Assembly (NCBI GenBank): GCA_965221545.1 | Contig: OZ244901.1 | Location: 2,046,001 to 2,110,000 of the forward strand | Origin: JAJEFO01 sp022819605 | GTDB lineage: Bacteria; Pseudomonadota; Alphaproteobacteria; Rhodobacterales; Rhodobacteraceae | Length of the DNA: 64,000 bases | Direction of reading: 5' to 3' | Shown: positions 43,299 through 52,773 of the stretch, in pieces | How the letters are laid out: each line of letters starts with the position of its first letter | Position numbering within the stretch: position 1 is the stretch's first letter | Made by a program: the position numbers and the translations under genes | The notes under the pieces: generated by a model | Databases searched by the model: none | The model's input: the letters and a program-made list of their open reading frames with translations, nothing else | Told to the model about the DNA's origin: nothing

Positions 43299-44162
43299 AT
43301 GAGCGATTCCCGGCAGGACGGCGATTCCCTGCGGCGCATTGCCGCCGCAATGGACAGGATGGCTCCGGGACCGGTCCAGGCGCCGGACTTTTCAAGTGCG
43401 GACGCATTTGTCTGGCATGTCTCTCCCGATCGCCTCGTGCCCGTGAGCGACGTGAATCGCATCGGCATCGAGCTGCTGGTGGGCATCGACAGGGCGCGCG
43501 ACACTCTCCTGGAGAACACGCAGCAGTTCGCGAAGGGATTCCCGGCGAACAACGCGCTGCTCTGGGGCGCGCGCGGAATGGGCAAGTCAAGCCTTGTGAA
43601 GGCCGTGCATGCAACAGTGCAGGACGAGGGGCACGAGTTGAAGATCGTCGAGATTCAGCGCGAGGACCTGCCGTCGGTCGGACGCCTCCTGGGCCATCTC
43701 AGGGGCGCCGATGCACGGTTCCTGCTCTTTTGTGACGATCTATCGTTCAGCCATGACGACCATCATTACAAGTCCCTGAAGGCCGTGCTTGACGGCGGCA
43801 TCGAGGGGCGACCGGACAACGTCATCTTCTACGCCACGTCGAACAGGCGTCACCTGATGCCGCGTGACATGATCGAGAACGAGCGTTCGACCGCAATTCT
43901 CCCCTCGGAAGCGGTGGAGGAGAAGGTGTCGCTGTCGGATCGATTCGGGCTTTGGCTGGGTTTTCATCCCTGCAGCCAGGACGAGTACCTGACCATGATC
44001 CGCGGGTATTGCAACGCGTACGGCATCAAGGTCGATGACGACATGCTGCGGGCCGAAGCGATCGAGTGGCAGGCCACGAGAGGTGCGCGCTCGGGTCGGG
44101 TTGCCTGGCAGTATTTCATCGACCTGGCAGGGCGGACGGGCGCGAAATTGTCGGTCAGCTGA
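43299..44162 (+). CDS. DUF815-family AAA ATPase
   Basis: This 287-residue protein has a Walker A motif (WGARGMGKSSLV), a Walker B-like FLLFCDDLSF and an arginine-rich sensor region (TSNRRHLMPRD), typical of DUF815 ATPases. The family has no settled function; members are often near sspB or tat genes in alphaproteobacteria. The ATG at 43299 gives the usual N-terminus. It converges on sspB with a 13-bp gap. Confidence 0.85.
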   Translation: MSDSRQDGDSLRRIAAAMDRMAPGPVQAPDFSSADAFVWHVSPDRLVPVSDVNRIGIELLVGIDRARDTLLENTQQFAKGFPANNALLWGARGMGKSSLVKAVHATVQDEGHELKIVEIQREDLPSVGRLLGHLRGADARFLLFCDDLSFSHDDHHYKSLKAVLDGGIEGRPDNVIFYATSNRRHLMPRDMIENERSTAILPSEAVEEKVSLSDRFGLWLGFHPCSQDEYLTMIRGYCNAYGIKVDDDMLRAEAIEWQATRGARSGRVAWQYFIDLAGRTGAKLSVS

Positions 44163-44175
44163 ATTCGCGGGCCAG

Positions 44176-44634
44176 TCAGGAATCGATGTGCTTTCTGAAA
44201 CTGTCCAGCTTGACGATTTCCGCTTCGCTTTCCTGCGTGTCGGCCGGTTCGACTTCCACTGGCATCGGCGCAGGGTCCTCGTCCGCGGTTTCGAAGCGGA
44301 TTCCGAATTCGACTGAAGGGTCCACGAACGTGAGCAGCGCGTCGAACGGGATGTAGAGCGATTCCGGAACGTTTCCGAAATTCAGCGTCACGGAGAAGCC
44401 TTCGTCAGTCACTTCAAGATCTTCGAACCAGTTCTGGATGACGATGGTCATTTCCTTTGGATGACGCTCCAGGAGCCAGTCGGCCAGTTTCGCGTCGGGA
44501 TGCGAAGTGTCGAACGAGATGAAGAAATGGTGCTGGCCGGGCAGGCCGTTGTCTGCCACTTCGCGCAGCACTTCCTGGAAGAGGCCCCGCATCGCGCGGT
44601 GCATCATGCTTCCGTAGTCAAGCGTTCCGGTCAT
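44176..44634 (-). CDS. sspB: SspB-family ClpXP adaptor (alpha type)
   Basis: SspB binds the ssrA degradation tag and delivers tagged proteins to ClpXP. The 152-residue product has the substrate-binding fold seen in alphaproteobacterial SspB: HHFFISFDTSHPDAKLADWL, then EMTIVIQNWFEDLEV, and SLYIPFDALLTFVDPSVEFG. A flexible linker leads to a C-terminal acidic and basic tail (EAEIVKLDSFRKHIDS), which would bind ClpX. It lies directly downstream of ssrA on the same strand, so tag source and tag adaptor are neighbours. Confidence 0.92.
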   Translation of the reverse strand: MTGTLDYGSMMHRAMRGLFQEVLREVADNGLPGQHHFFISFDTSHPDAKLADWLLERHPKEMTIVIQNWFEDLEVTDEGFSVTLNFGNVPESLYIPFDALLTFVDPSVEFGIRFETADEDPAPMPVEVEPADTQESEAEIVKLDSFRKHIDS

Positions 44635-44864
44635 CTCGAATTTCTCTTTGCTGCATCCAGAATAGGGGATTCGGCTTCAGAAGATAAGAACGACATTTCG
44701 AAGGACCGATCAATGCCGCCGGCAAGCGGCCGCGGCAGGAACTGCATACGCTGCAGAGAGCCGGGTTTCTTGGCAAGGCGACAGGCAATGAACTCGCCGC
44801 GATTGGACGATCCTGCCTGTGGCAGTGCGGCAGGAACCGGATCGTCTGCAATTTGAAAGTGCCG

Positions 44865-45165
44865 GATTCTGTTGCCAGGTTCCGGCGGACCCCGCCTTAC
44901 GCTGCTAGGCGGAAGGACTTAGGTTTCGGATTTTCGCACCGCTTACGCAGCGAGAAGCACCGGAGCACGGTTGTCGTTGGCAACTATGCAAATTGGACCG
45001 ATATCGGTGGTACCTCACCGGGACAAAGCAAACCCCTTTAGACGTCCGTCGATCCTGTTTCGGCCCCGCATTCCCTTCCAACGACAGGGTTCCTGGTGGA
45101 GCCGCCGGGTACCGCCCCCGGGTCCGATCCGCTTATTTCGAGCGCGTTTATGTCCATAGTTCCGT
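44865..45165 (-). ncRNA. ssrA: two-piece (circularly permuted) tmRNA
   Basis: On the minus strand the acceptor piece comes first and ends GGCGGCTCCACCA at 45094. After a 26-base spacer the coding piece starts GGGGCCGAAACAGG at 45067. The acceptor stem pairs GGGGCCG with CGGCTCC and includes the G3-U70 pair that specifies alanine. The tag frame runs from 44981 to 44943 and reads ANDNRAPVLLAA-stop, close to the tag known from Rhodobacter. Both outer ends are estimates. The permuted order is the known alphaproteobacterial arrangement. Confidence 0.9.
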
Positions 45166-45300
45166 TTCCGGAACACTGCGAATATAAGAGACGCGAACCG
45201 GAATTGGAAGGGCTTAGTCAATGATCGCGGTTGCGCACGGGTGGCCCTTCCCTTTGTGCGCAGCACCCGAAGAATTCGGGCAAACGAGCGGGAGCGTGAA

Positions 45301-46287
45301 ATGCGGGCACTGGTTGTCGAAAGGAACGAGGAAGGGCAGACGTCTGCCTCGGTGCAGGACATTGACGAGAATCGTCTTCCGGAAGGGGATGTGACGGTCG
45401 CCGTCGAATACTCGACCCTGAACTACAAGGACGGCCTTTGCATCGGTCCCGGCGGAGGCGTCGTGCGAACCTATCCCCACGTTCCCGGCGTCGATTTCGC
45501 GGGAACCGTCGAGACGTCAGACGATTCGCGCTATTCCCCCGGCGACAAGGTAGTACTGACCGGCTGGCGCGTCGGTGAAGTGCATTGGGGCGGATATGCC
45601 GAAAAAGCGCGAATCAAGGCCGACTGGCTCGTGCCGCTGCCCGAAGGGCTCTCGCCCCGCCAGGCAATGGCGGTGGGAACGGCCGGGCTGACCGCCATGT
45701 TGGCGGTCATGGCCCTTGAGGATCACGGCCTTGCACCGGGCAGCGGCGAGGTCCTGGTTACCGGAGCCGCAGGCGGCGTGGGGTCCGTGGCTACGGCGAT
45801 TCTCGCGCAACTGGGATATGAAGTTGCGGCCGTGACCGGTCGGCCGGAGACTGCGGAATACCTGACAGACCTCGGCGCGAGCAGGATTGTGCCGCGAGAG
45901 GAACTGGCCGAAACCGTGAAGAGGCCGCTGGAAACCGAGACCTGGGCAGGTTGTGTTGACGCCGTTGGAGGCGCGATGCTCGCACGCATCCTTGGACAGA
46001 TGAAATACGGTGCGTCGGTTGCTGCCGTCGGACTGGCTGCTGGCGCGGCCGTGCCGGCGACGATCATTCCTTTTCTCCTGCGCGGCGTGAATCTTCTCGG
46101 CATCGAGTCCGTGATGCAACCCAGTGAAAACAGGATCAGGGCCTGGCAGCGGATAGCGCGCGACCTGCCGATGGACAAGTTGGAATCGATGGTTCAGATG
46201 GCCAGCCTGGAGGACTTGCCGCAATTGGGAGCGGACATCCTGAAAGGGAAGGTCAAGGGTCGGGTCGTGGTAGACATCGGCGCCTGA
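45301..46287 (+). CDS. acuI: acryloyl-CoA reductase-type quinone oxidoreductase
   Basis: The 328-residue medium-chain reductase belongs to the YhdH/AcuI group, which reduces acryloyl-CoA to propionyl-CoA with NADPH and protects cells that break down DMSP or 3-hydroxypropionate. Visible signs are STLNYKDGLCIGPGGGVV, HVPGVDFAGTV, GTAGLTAMLAVMALE and the NADPH-binding VTGAAGGVGSVA. There are no catalytic-zinc ligands. The ATG at 45301 is chosen because the conserved MRALVVER start fits the family. No dmd or ddd genes are adjacent. Confidence 0.88.
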   Translation: MRALVVERNEEGQTSASVQDIDENRLPEGDVTVAVEYSTLNYKDGLCIGPGGGVVRTYPHVPGVDFAGTVETSDDSRYSPGDKVVLTGWRVGEVHWGGYAEKARIKADWLVPLPEGLSPRQAMAVGTAGLTAMLAVMALEDHGLAPGSGEVLVTGAAGGVGSVATAILAQLGYEVAAVTGRPETAEYLTDLGASRIVPREELAETVKRPLETETWAGCVDAVGGAMLARILGQMKYGASVAAVGLAAGAAVPATIIPFLLRGVNLLGIESVMQPSENRIRAWQRIARDLPMDKLESMVQMASLEDLPQLGADILKGKVKGRVVVDIGA

Positions 46288-46598
46288 GCTTCGGTTCACG
46301 GCCTTCACCACGGGCCGTGATCCAATTGTCGTCTTCCTGGCGGAGCGCCGGGCACGAAGCCGGACGTAGAGACGATGACGGGCAAAGTCAGCGACCTTTC
46401 TTTGAAAGCGGAAGGGTGCCCGCCCCGAAAGCCCCTGTCGCCCGGCGGGAAAATTTGCTTGTCAGGCCGGGACTTCGACGCTTGCCGTGACAAGCCCCTT
46501 GAACTTGGCATAGACGTTGCATCGCCGCAGGAATGCAGGATCGTGTTGCCAAAACCAGGCGCACGTCTATTCTGGACATGAAATGGGAGACGCGTGGC
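46288..46598. other. 311-bp stretch without a gene
   Basis: This lies between acuI and the Uma2 gene. Short frames exist but none is convincing. The Uma2 ribosome site (GGGAG) lies at its right end. Confidence 0.4.
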
Positions 46599-47207
46599 AT
46601 GAACGTCCAGGCGAAACCGACAGGCAGGTCGCATCGCAAGGCGTCCTACCAAGACGTGCTCGACTCGCCGTCCCACATGGTGGCCGAAGTGCTCGCGGGC
46701 ACGCTGCATGCCCAGCCGAGACCGGCCATGCGCCATGCTTGGGCGAGTTCACGGCTTGGCGGACGATTGGACGGACCGTTTGGTCCCGGTGGCGGCGGCC
46801 CTGGCGGGTGGTGGATAGTAGACGAACCGGAATTGCATTTGGGCGAAGACATCGTGGTGCCGGATCTCGCCGGATGGAGGCACGAGACGATGCCCGAGTA
46901 CCCGGATGCAGCCTATTGCACCATCGCGCCCGACTGGGCCTGCGAGGTGCTCTCGCCGTCGACCCGTCGGATCGATCTGAACGAGAAACGGGCGATCTAC
47001 GCCCGCGAGTGCTTTTCCCATCTCTGGTTTGTGGATCCGGATGCGAGGACGCTGGAGAGCTTCGCGCTTCAGGATGGCCACTGGGTGCTTCTGGCCACGC
47101 TGGCAGATGATGCGTCGGTCGCGTTGCCGCCCTTCGACGCCATCAGTTTTCCGCTTGGCGCACTCTGGCCTGCAGGAACAGCTGCGAATGACGACGCTGC
47201 AGAATAG
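46599..47207 (+). CDS. Uma2-family (DUF820) putative endonuclease
   Basis: The roughly 202-residue product has the Uma2 restriction-endonuclease-like pattern: VLAGTLHAQPRP near the start, VPDLAGWRHE with the catalytic-type aspartate, WACEVLSPSTRRIDLNEKRAIYAR, and FSHLWFVDPDARTLE. The D-x(n)-E-x-L-S-x-S/K order is complete. Family function is unclear; some are proposed nucleases. The start at 46599 has a GGGAG site 11 bases upstream, though ATG 46578 is possible. Confidence 0.8.
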   Translation: MNVQAKPTGRSHRKASYQDVLDSPSHMVAEVLAGTLHAQPRPAMRHAWASSRLGGRLDGPFGPGGGGPGGWWIVDEPELHLGEDIVVPDLAGWRHETMPEYPDAAYCTIAPDWACEVLSPSTRRIDLNEKRAIYARECFSHLWFVDPDARTLESFALQDGHWVLLATLADDASVALPPFDAISFPLGALWPAGTAANDDAAE

Positions 47208-47449
47208 TGCGTCGGCCAAGGCACCGGGACATTCCAAGACCGAAGTCACGAAGGGCATCCATGCCGCCCAGCTCTGGAAAATTCGTCAGCAGTCGGACCG
47301 AGGCAGGCGTTGTCGTGTCTTTCGGCAAGGCGACGGGTGCGGATACAACCTCGCATCGTTCCAGCAAGGAGGATAGCAACGGTGAGTGGAGCACATAGTT
47401 CCAGGCATTTTCCAAATCGGGCGGGAATGGTCGTTTGCGGAGCAATAGG

Positions 47450-48385
47450 ATGAGTCTTGCATTCGTATTCCCCGGCCAAGGGGCGCAGACGGTCGGCATG
47501 GGACGAGACCTTGCTGAGGCGTGCCCGGCGGCCAAGGCCGTGTTCGAGGAAGTCGACGAGGCGCTTGGGGAGAAGCTCTCGGCACTTGTCTGGGAAGGTG
47601 ACGCCGAAATCCTCAAGTTGACCGAAAATGCGCAGCCCGCGCTGATGGCGACATCCATGGCGGTCGTTCGAGCCCTGGAAGCAAAAGGCATCGACGTCGC
47701 CGTTGCGGATTACGTGGCCGGGCATTCGCTCGGCGAGTACTCGGCCCTTTGTGCGGCCGGGGCGATCACGTTGGCGGATGCGGCCCGGCTCCTGAGGTTG
47801 AGAGGCAAGGCAATGCAGGCGGCCGTTCCCGTTGGCGAAGGTGCCATGGCGGCGATTCTTGGTCCTGACTGCAATGTGGTGGCGGAGGTCGCGGAACGTG
47901 CGGCGCAAGGTGTCGTTTGCCAGGTCGCCAACGAAAACGACCCGATGCAGAACGTGATTTCGGGCAGCAAGGAGGCCGTGGAACGCGCCGTGGAGCTTGC
48001 CAAGGAGGCGGGTGCCAAGCGTGCGGTGATGCTGCCGGTGTCCGCACCATTCCATTGCTCGCTCATGACTCCGGCCGCTGCCACGATGGCGCAAGCCCTC
48101 GGTGACATCGAAATTGCCCAGCCAAGAGTCCCGGTCGTGGCAAACGTGCTCGCAGCCGAAGCGACGGACCCCTCCGTCATTCGGTCGCTGCTTGTCGACC
48201 AGGTGGCGGGCCGGGTCAGGTGGCGCGCGAGCGTCGAATGGATGGCAGAGCATGGCGTGACGGAATTCTGGGAACTTGGCGCAGGCAAGGCTCTAGCCGG
48301 CATGATCCGGCGGACCGTCAGGGAAGCAACGACTCGTGCCGTAGGGACGGCTGGCGAAGTGGCCGAGGCGGCGGCGTCGCGGTAG
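47450..48385 (+). CDS. fabD: malonyl-CoA:ACP transacylase
   Basis: FabD moves malonyl from CoA to acyl carrier protein at the start of fatty-acid synthesis. The 311-residue product has the GQGAQ motif (VFPGQGAQTVGMG), the nucleophile elbow GHSLGEYSAL with the catalytic serine, the arginine segment LLRLRGKAMQ, and VSAPFHCSLM with the catalytic histidine. A GGAG site precedes the ATG at 47450. fabG follows after 38 bp. Confidence 0.95.
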   Translation: MSLAFVFPGQGAQTVGMGRDLAEACPAAKAVFEEVDEALGEKLSALVWEGDAEILKLTENAQPALMATSMAVVRALEAKGIDVAVADYVAGHSLGEYSALCAAGAITLADAARLLRLRGKAMQAAVPVGEGAMAAILGPDCNVVAEVAERAAQGVVCQVANENDPMQNVISGSKEAVERAVELAKEAGAKRAVMLPVSAPFHCSLMTPAAATMAQALGDIEIAQPRVPVVANVLAAEATDPSVIRSLLVDQVAGRVRWRASVEWMAEHGVTEFWELGAGKALAGMIRRTVREATTRAVGTAGEVAEAAASR

Positions 48386-48423
48386 GATGCCCGCCAGGAC
48401 ACGCAACAATCGAGGAAGATGAC

Positions 48424-49161
48424 ATGTTTGATTTGAGCGGCCGTACGGCGCTTGTCACCGGGGCTTCGGGCGGAATCGGGAACGCCATCGCGCGTGCACT
48501 GCATTCAGCAGGCGCCGCGGTGGCGCTTTCCGGCACCCGTGTCGAGCCACTCGAGGACCTTGGGACGGAACTGGGTGATCGGGCGCACGTGCTGACTTGC
48601 GACCTGTCGGATGCCGATGCGGTTGCGGAATTGCCGAAGCAGGCGGCGGATGCCATGGGCACGGTTGACATTCTCGTCAACAATGCGGGGATCACGCGCG
48701 ACAACCTGTTCATGCGCATGTCCGAAGAGGACTGGGATGTCGTGCTGCGGGTCAATCTGAAGAGCGCGGTGGCGCTGTCGAAGGCGGTCCTGCGCGGGAT
48801 GATGAGGGCGCGCTGGGGTCGGATCGTGAACGTCACGTCGGTAGTCGGTGCAACAGGCAACGCTGGTCAGGCGAACTACGCCGCCTCGAAGGCCGGACTC
48901 GTCGGCATGTCCAAGAGCCTCGCATACGAAATCGCTGGCCGCGGAGTCACGGTCAATTGCGTCGCTCCCGGTTTCATTTCCACCGCAATGACCGACAAGC
49001 TCACCGAGGACCAGAAGTCCGCGATTCTGGCCCAGGTGCCGGCCGGCCGCATGGGAGAAGCGGACGAAGTGGCGGCCGCGGTTCTATACTTGGCAAGTCC
49101 GGAAGCAAGCTACGTGACGGGAGCCACGCTGCATATTAACGGCGGAATGGCCATGCTGTGA
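48424..49161 (+). CDS. fabG: 3-oxoacyl-ACP reductase
   Basis: FabG reduces 3-oxoacyl-ACP with NADPH in fatty-acid elongation. The 245-residue SDR has VTGASGGIGNAIARAL, NNAGITRDNLFMRM and the catalytic set with VNVTSVVGATGNAGQANYAASKAG (Ser and Tyr-x3-Lys split across the segment). The start at 48424 matches the family. acpP normally comes next, but here it is 14.2 kb downstream because island 2 intervenes. Confidence 0.95.
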   Translation: MFDLSGRTALVTGASGGIGNAIARALHSAGAAVALSGTRVEPLEDLGTELGDRAHVLTCDLSDADAVAELPKQAADAMGTVDILVNNAGITRDNLFMRMSEEDWDVVLRVNLKSAVALSKAVLRGMMRARWGRIVNVTSVVGATGNAGQANYAASKAGLVGMSKSLAYEIAGRGVTVNCVAPGFISTAMTDKLTEDQKSAILAQVPAGRMGEADEVAAAVLYLASPEASYVTGATLHINGGMAML

Positions 49162-50104
49162 GCAACAAATGGCGTGTCGCCGACGCCGCAGCTTGAAAGT
49201 CCCTGCATGCGCTCCCTATGGTGCCAGGATGCTTGGACTGAGGCACGCGATTCTCGATCAGGCCCACGATCCATTCCGAAGTGTGCGACGTGGCCGAGAC
49301 ATAGACCGTCCGACGCGAAACCAAGTTCCTTCCCAAACCAAGTTCCTTCCCACACGGCCACTGGGTTGCAAGCCGGTTGAAGTCAAGGAACGTCTGTGCG
49401 TGCGCGGAGGTCGCGCCGGCACCGCAGGCCAGCGTCACCCGGAGGAATTCGCCCCGGCTCCTGCCAATTTGCGCTGCGTGGCTTCCGAACCGGCTTTCGC
49501 AAGCTGCGCCCCACGGGAACAGTCTGGCCCGAGGTCATGATCAGTTCCGGGCCGCTCGAGCCCCCTTTGCGTTTGAACCACCCGGGAGGTGGCTGAACCG
49601 GCAGGAACGACGCACCTGAAGTCCGTTGAGCGGTTCCAGATCCCCTGTCGCATCGCCCGGCCGCATCGGCACCATGGCTGACTCCGTCATCCATCCCCTG
49701 ATGTGCATGACCGAGAGGACAGCGCTCCGGCTGAGTGACAGGGCAGGGGTGCTCCAGAAAGAGCTTCCGCCGATCCAGCGCGTTCTCAATCCGGTCCCGA
49801 CGCTGCCGATCGCCGCACACGCAAAGCGGGAGTGAATTCGAATTTGCTCTTGGCGGGAAACGCCGCAGTTCGCGTCTTTCGAAGCAGTGACCGTTCGGAC
49901 CGAGACATCGGTCATCGCATCATTAACCAAGGATTTCTGCCAGGCGCAATTTGCATCCGAAAACCTGCTGTGGTCAGATCGCTCTTTGCCAAGACAACCG
50001 CTGCACAGCGAAATTCTAAACGATGTCAATTGCGGCAAATGGGATATTTGCTTGGGGCGGGCCGATCCGGGGCCCAATCTAGGATCCCAAAAACGGAAGC
50101 CCAG
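49162..50104. other. 943-bp stretch without a convincing gene (left edge of island 2)
   Basis: Open frames are present on both strands but show no recognisable domain. A 17-bp unit, AACCAAGTTCCTTCCCA, is repeated exactly twice in tandem at 49319-49352. No tRNA, integrase or attachment site was seen. Confidence 0.45.
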
Positions 50105-51433
50105 GCACTGCTGTCCCGTTCATGGTCAAATGACTTCAGACACTCAGGAATGCCGTGCTGGCGGGAAGCGGATTCAGAATCGGCAAGCAGCGGATTCAAG
50201 GTAGTTTTCTCGCGCAAGTTCACGTCCAGAATCTGCAGGACTGTGCAGAGACTGAGTTCCCTGTCGAGCCGTTTCCTGAAGATGGCAACGAGCACGCAAC
50301 CGGAGACGACGGTCCAGACCCGGCTCTTCGCGGCGTGCTCCGACGTGTCGTGGAAGGACTTGATCCGAAGGTGCAACGTGATCCGTTCAAGAATGAGTTC
50401 GACCTGCCACCTGGACTTGCAGAGCGCGGCGACCGTCATCGCCGGCAGGTCGAAGTTGTTGGTGAGGAACACCAGTTCCTTGCCGTTCCGGGAGCCGCTG
50501 AACTTGATCCTGCGCAGCCTGCCGGGATGGTCCCGGGACGCACAGAAGCCGGTGAGCGCGACGGTCTGGTCGCAGCGCGGTCCGGTTGTCTTGTAGACCA
50601 GGCGGGAGACCTGGCGCCGGAACCGGAAGTTGGACTTCGCTCCGCGTGACGAAGAATGCGGCGGCCTGGTCGAGCCGCTGGAAATTGCTGAAGTCGACGT
50701 GGTCCCAGTCCATGACGCAGAACGCACCGGCTACGGGATCAGGTCGTCGGGCACGTTCACGCCGTGCTGCCGGCCCGGCGAAACGTCAATGAACGTTGGG
50801 ATATTGCCGCGCAGGTCGAGCAGGGCGTGCATCTTCACCGCCCCCTTGGTGCGTCGGAAATGCGCCCACGGGCAGACCGGGAGACACAGGCCAATGGTGA
50901 TGGAGTCGAGCGCGTACATGGCGTTGCCGAGCTTGACCCCGAAGTTGTCATCGGCATGCAGGTTGCGGCGATCCGGCGCAAGTACCGGGCGAAGTCGGCG
51001 TGGATGCACTAGTCGCGTCTTTCGTTGCCCTTGGCCGGCGCGGTGCGCGTAGCCAGGCTGCGGAAGCCCGTGCGGTATGGCTTGCCGACATGGGCGCGCA
51101 GACAGGTCCCTATGTAGCGCAGCATTCCTTCGAAGTGCGTTGGGCGAACGCCATGCAGTCCAACCGGTCGTGTCAGCTGAAGCGTCCGACGCGACAGCTT
51201 CCGTCGCAGCGTTCGATGCCGGACCAAAGGGTGTGCATCGGCAGATGATCCATGACCTGCGTGAATACAGGTTTGCCGGTGAACATAGTTGGACCTCTCC
51301 AAACGGGTTTCGGCTGGAGAGCATGATCTTCGTGCCCGGGCAGTTCCAGTTGATGACACGCCGGAAAGATGCATTTCCTGTTCAATTATGCATAGAAACA
51401 GGTTTTTTCGTGAGCTTGACGGGACAGTCGTGC
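50105..51433 (-). mobile_element. decayed IS4-family insertion sequence
   Basis: Imperfect terminal inverted repeats bound a 1.33-kb unit: GCACTGCTGTCCCGTTCA on the left and GCACGACTGTCCCGTCAA (reverse complement) on the right, agreeing at 14 of 18 positions. Between them the minus strand carries a transposase broken into at least three frames. KPVFTQVMDHLPMHTLWS from 51286 is the N-terminus. ALDSITIGLCLPVCPWAHFR, then KGAVKMHALLDLRG and FVTRSE are the middle. KELVFLTNNFDLPAMTVAALCKSRWQVE and then LRIKSFHDTSE carry the YREK-type region of the IS4 group. It is therefore inactive. No target-site duplication was found. Confidence 0.8.
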
Positions 51434-51476
51434 AACAATGGCGCAATCATTCCGTTTCGGTCGGGAATTCTTGACT

Positions 51477-51488
51477 TTGGGATCCTAA
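51477..51488. promoter_or_regulatory. candidate GntR operator before the TAXI-TRAP operon (TTGGGATCCTAA)
   Basis: This 12-mer differs by one base from TTGGGATCCCAA, the palindrome found in front of the gntR gene 6.9 kb away. It lies about 190 bp before the TAXI binding-protein start, in a 247-bp region with no gene, just outside the IS4 element. It may place the TAXI operon under the same GntR control. Confidence 0.5.
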
Positions 51489-51680
51489 GTTGTAGTAGTG
51501 TAGCGAAACTCTGCAAAGGCGGCTGTACGAAAGGGGTATCGACCGCCGAAGAGCTTGTGGAACGACAACTGGCCGGCGGGGAGCGAGGAGCGACGCGTCA
51601 AGACTTGACGGGAAAGGGCCACGCACTGTTCCCGGAAACGCGTGGTCCGGCCACGAAGAATCGGAGCAAGGGAGGAAAAA

Positions 51681-52736
51681 ATGCTCAGAACTTTTACGGC
51701 GGCTACAATTGCAGCGACATTCACATTGGCCGCTTCAACGGTGAACGCACAGGTCAATCTGACCTCAAACGCGGCCGGGGCCGGCACAGCTGGCGCTCTG
51801 TCCGCGACATCACTGGTTGAAAATGCTGCCGAACGCGGCATCGCAAACATTCAGCTCAAGGACGGGCAAACAGGAACCAAGTACACGTTGGCCCTGGCGG
51901 AAGGCAAGATCGACTTGGCAAGTGCGCCGTTCGTTTTGCCATTCCTAATGGCTCGGGCCGCTGGTCCGTTTTCAAACCTGGACAAGGAAAGGGCCAAGGA
52001 ATTGGGGCACAGTATCCAGATGCTGTATCCCTATACGTTCTCGGTTTTCACGCTCTACGCCTATGATGCCAAAGGCATTGGCGGCTGGGAGGATCTGAGG
52101 GGACTTAAGGTCCTAAATGGCCCCCCACGCGGTACTGCTGCGTTGAACTCGCGCAGCCTGATCCAGCTCTTTACCGGCATGAAGTCGGAAGAGGACTACG
52201 AAACGGTAACCGTCAATTGGAGCCAGATGCCGTCGGCCATTATCGACGGAACGGTTGATGCCGCAGTAATCCCGGTCATGTTCCCGGGCCCCAGGGTAAC
52301 TCAGGCATCAGCTGCGGGCGCCATGACGATGTACTCGATGCCGAAGGAAGCATTTGAAGCTGAAGCGACCCAGAAGTTCCTAAACAAGCCTGGTTCCACG
52401 CCGTTCATCGCACCGCTGGCGGACATCGAGGCTGCGATGGGCGACGGATGGACCATCGTTTCCGATGACGACATGTTCCGTGGCAAGGCTGTGCCCGGTG
52501 GCGATCTTGTCCACAAAAGCATGGACGAGGAGATTGCCTATCAACTGGCCAAGGCGCACATCGAGAACCTTGACGAGATCAGGGCGATGGCGCCGTTCAT
52601 GGCAACGCTCAACTTCGGTGACGTGTCCGAGGAGGCAAACGGCCTCTGTGGGGCGAACATAGTCAAGTTCCATCCGGGCGCTGTCCGTGCTTGGGAAGAA
52701 GCCGGCTATACACTTCCAGACTGCGCGAAGCCCTAA
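51681..52736 (+). CDS. TAXI-family TRAP transporter substrate-binding protein
   Basis: The 351-residue product has a signal peptide ending near STVNAQ. The mature region has the TAXI pattern of GAGTAGALSATSL, then GQTGTKYTLALAEGKIDLASAPF, a GLKVLNGPPRGTAA segment and IIDGTVDAAVIPV. TRAP systems use an ion gradient to import organic anions. AGGGAGG precedes the ATG at 51681. It is followed by the fused membrane subunit and a sulfatase, so the substrate may carry a sulfate ester; this is inference. Confidence 0.85.
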   Translation: MLRTFTAATIAATFTLAASTVNAQVNLTSNAAGAGTAGALSATSLVENAAERGIANIQLKDGQTGTKYTLALAEGKIDLASAPFVLPFLMARAAGPFSNLDKERAKELGHSIQMLYPYTFSVFTLYAYDAKGIGGWEDLRGLKVLNGPPRGTAALNSRSLIQLFTGMKSEEDYETVTVNWSQMPSAIIDGTVDAAVIPVMFPGPRVTQASAAGAMTMYSMPKEAFEAEATQKFLNKPGSTPFIAPLADIEAAMGDGWTIVSDDDMFRGKAVPGGDLVHKSMDEEIAYQLAKAHIENLDEIRAMAPFMATLNFGDVSEEANGLCGANIVKFHPGAVRAWEEAGYTLPDCAKP

Positions 52737-52773
52737 GTCGGCGATCGAAATCCGCTTTGGTCGGTAGATCCGA

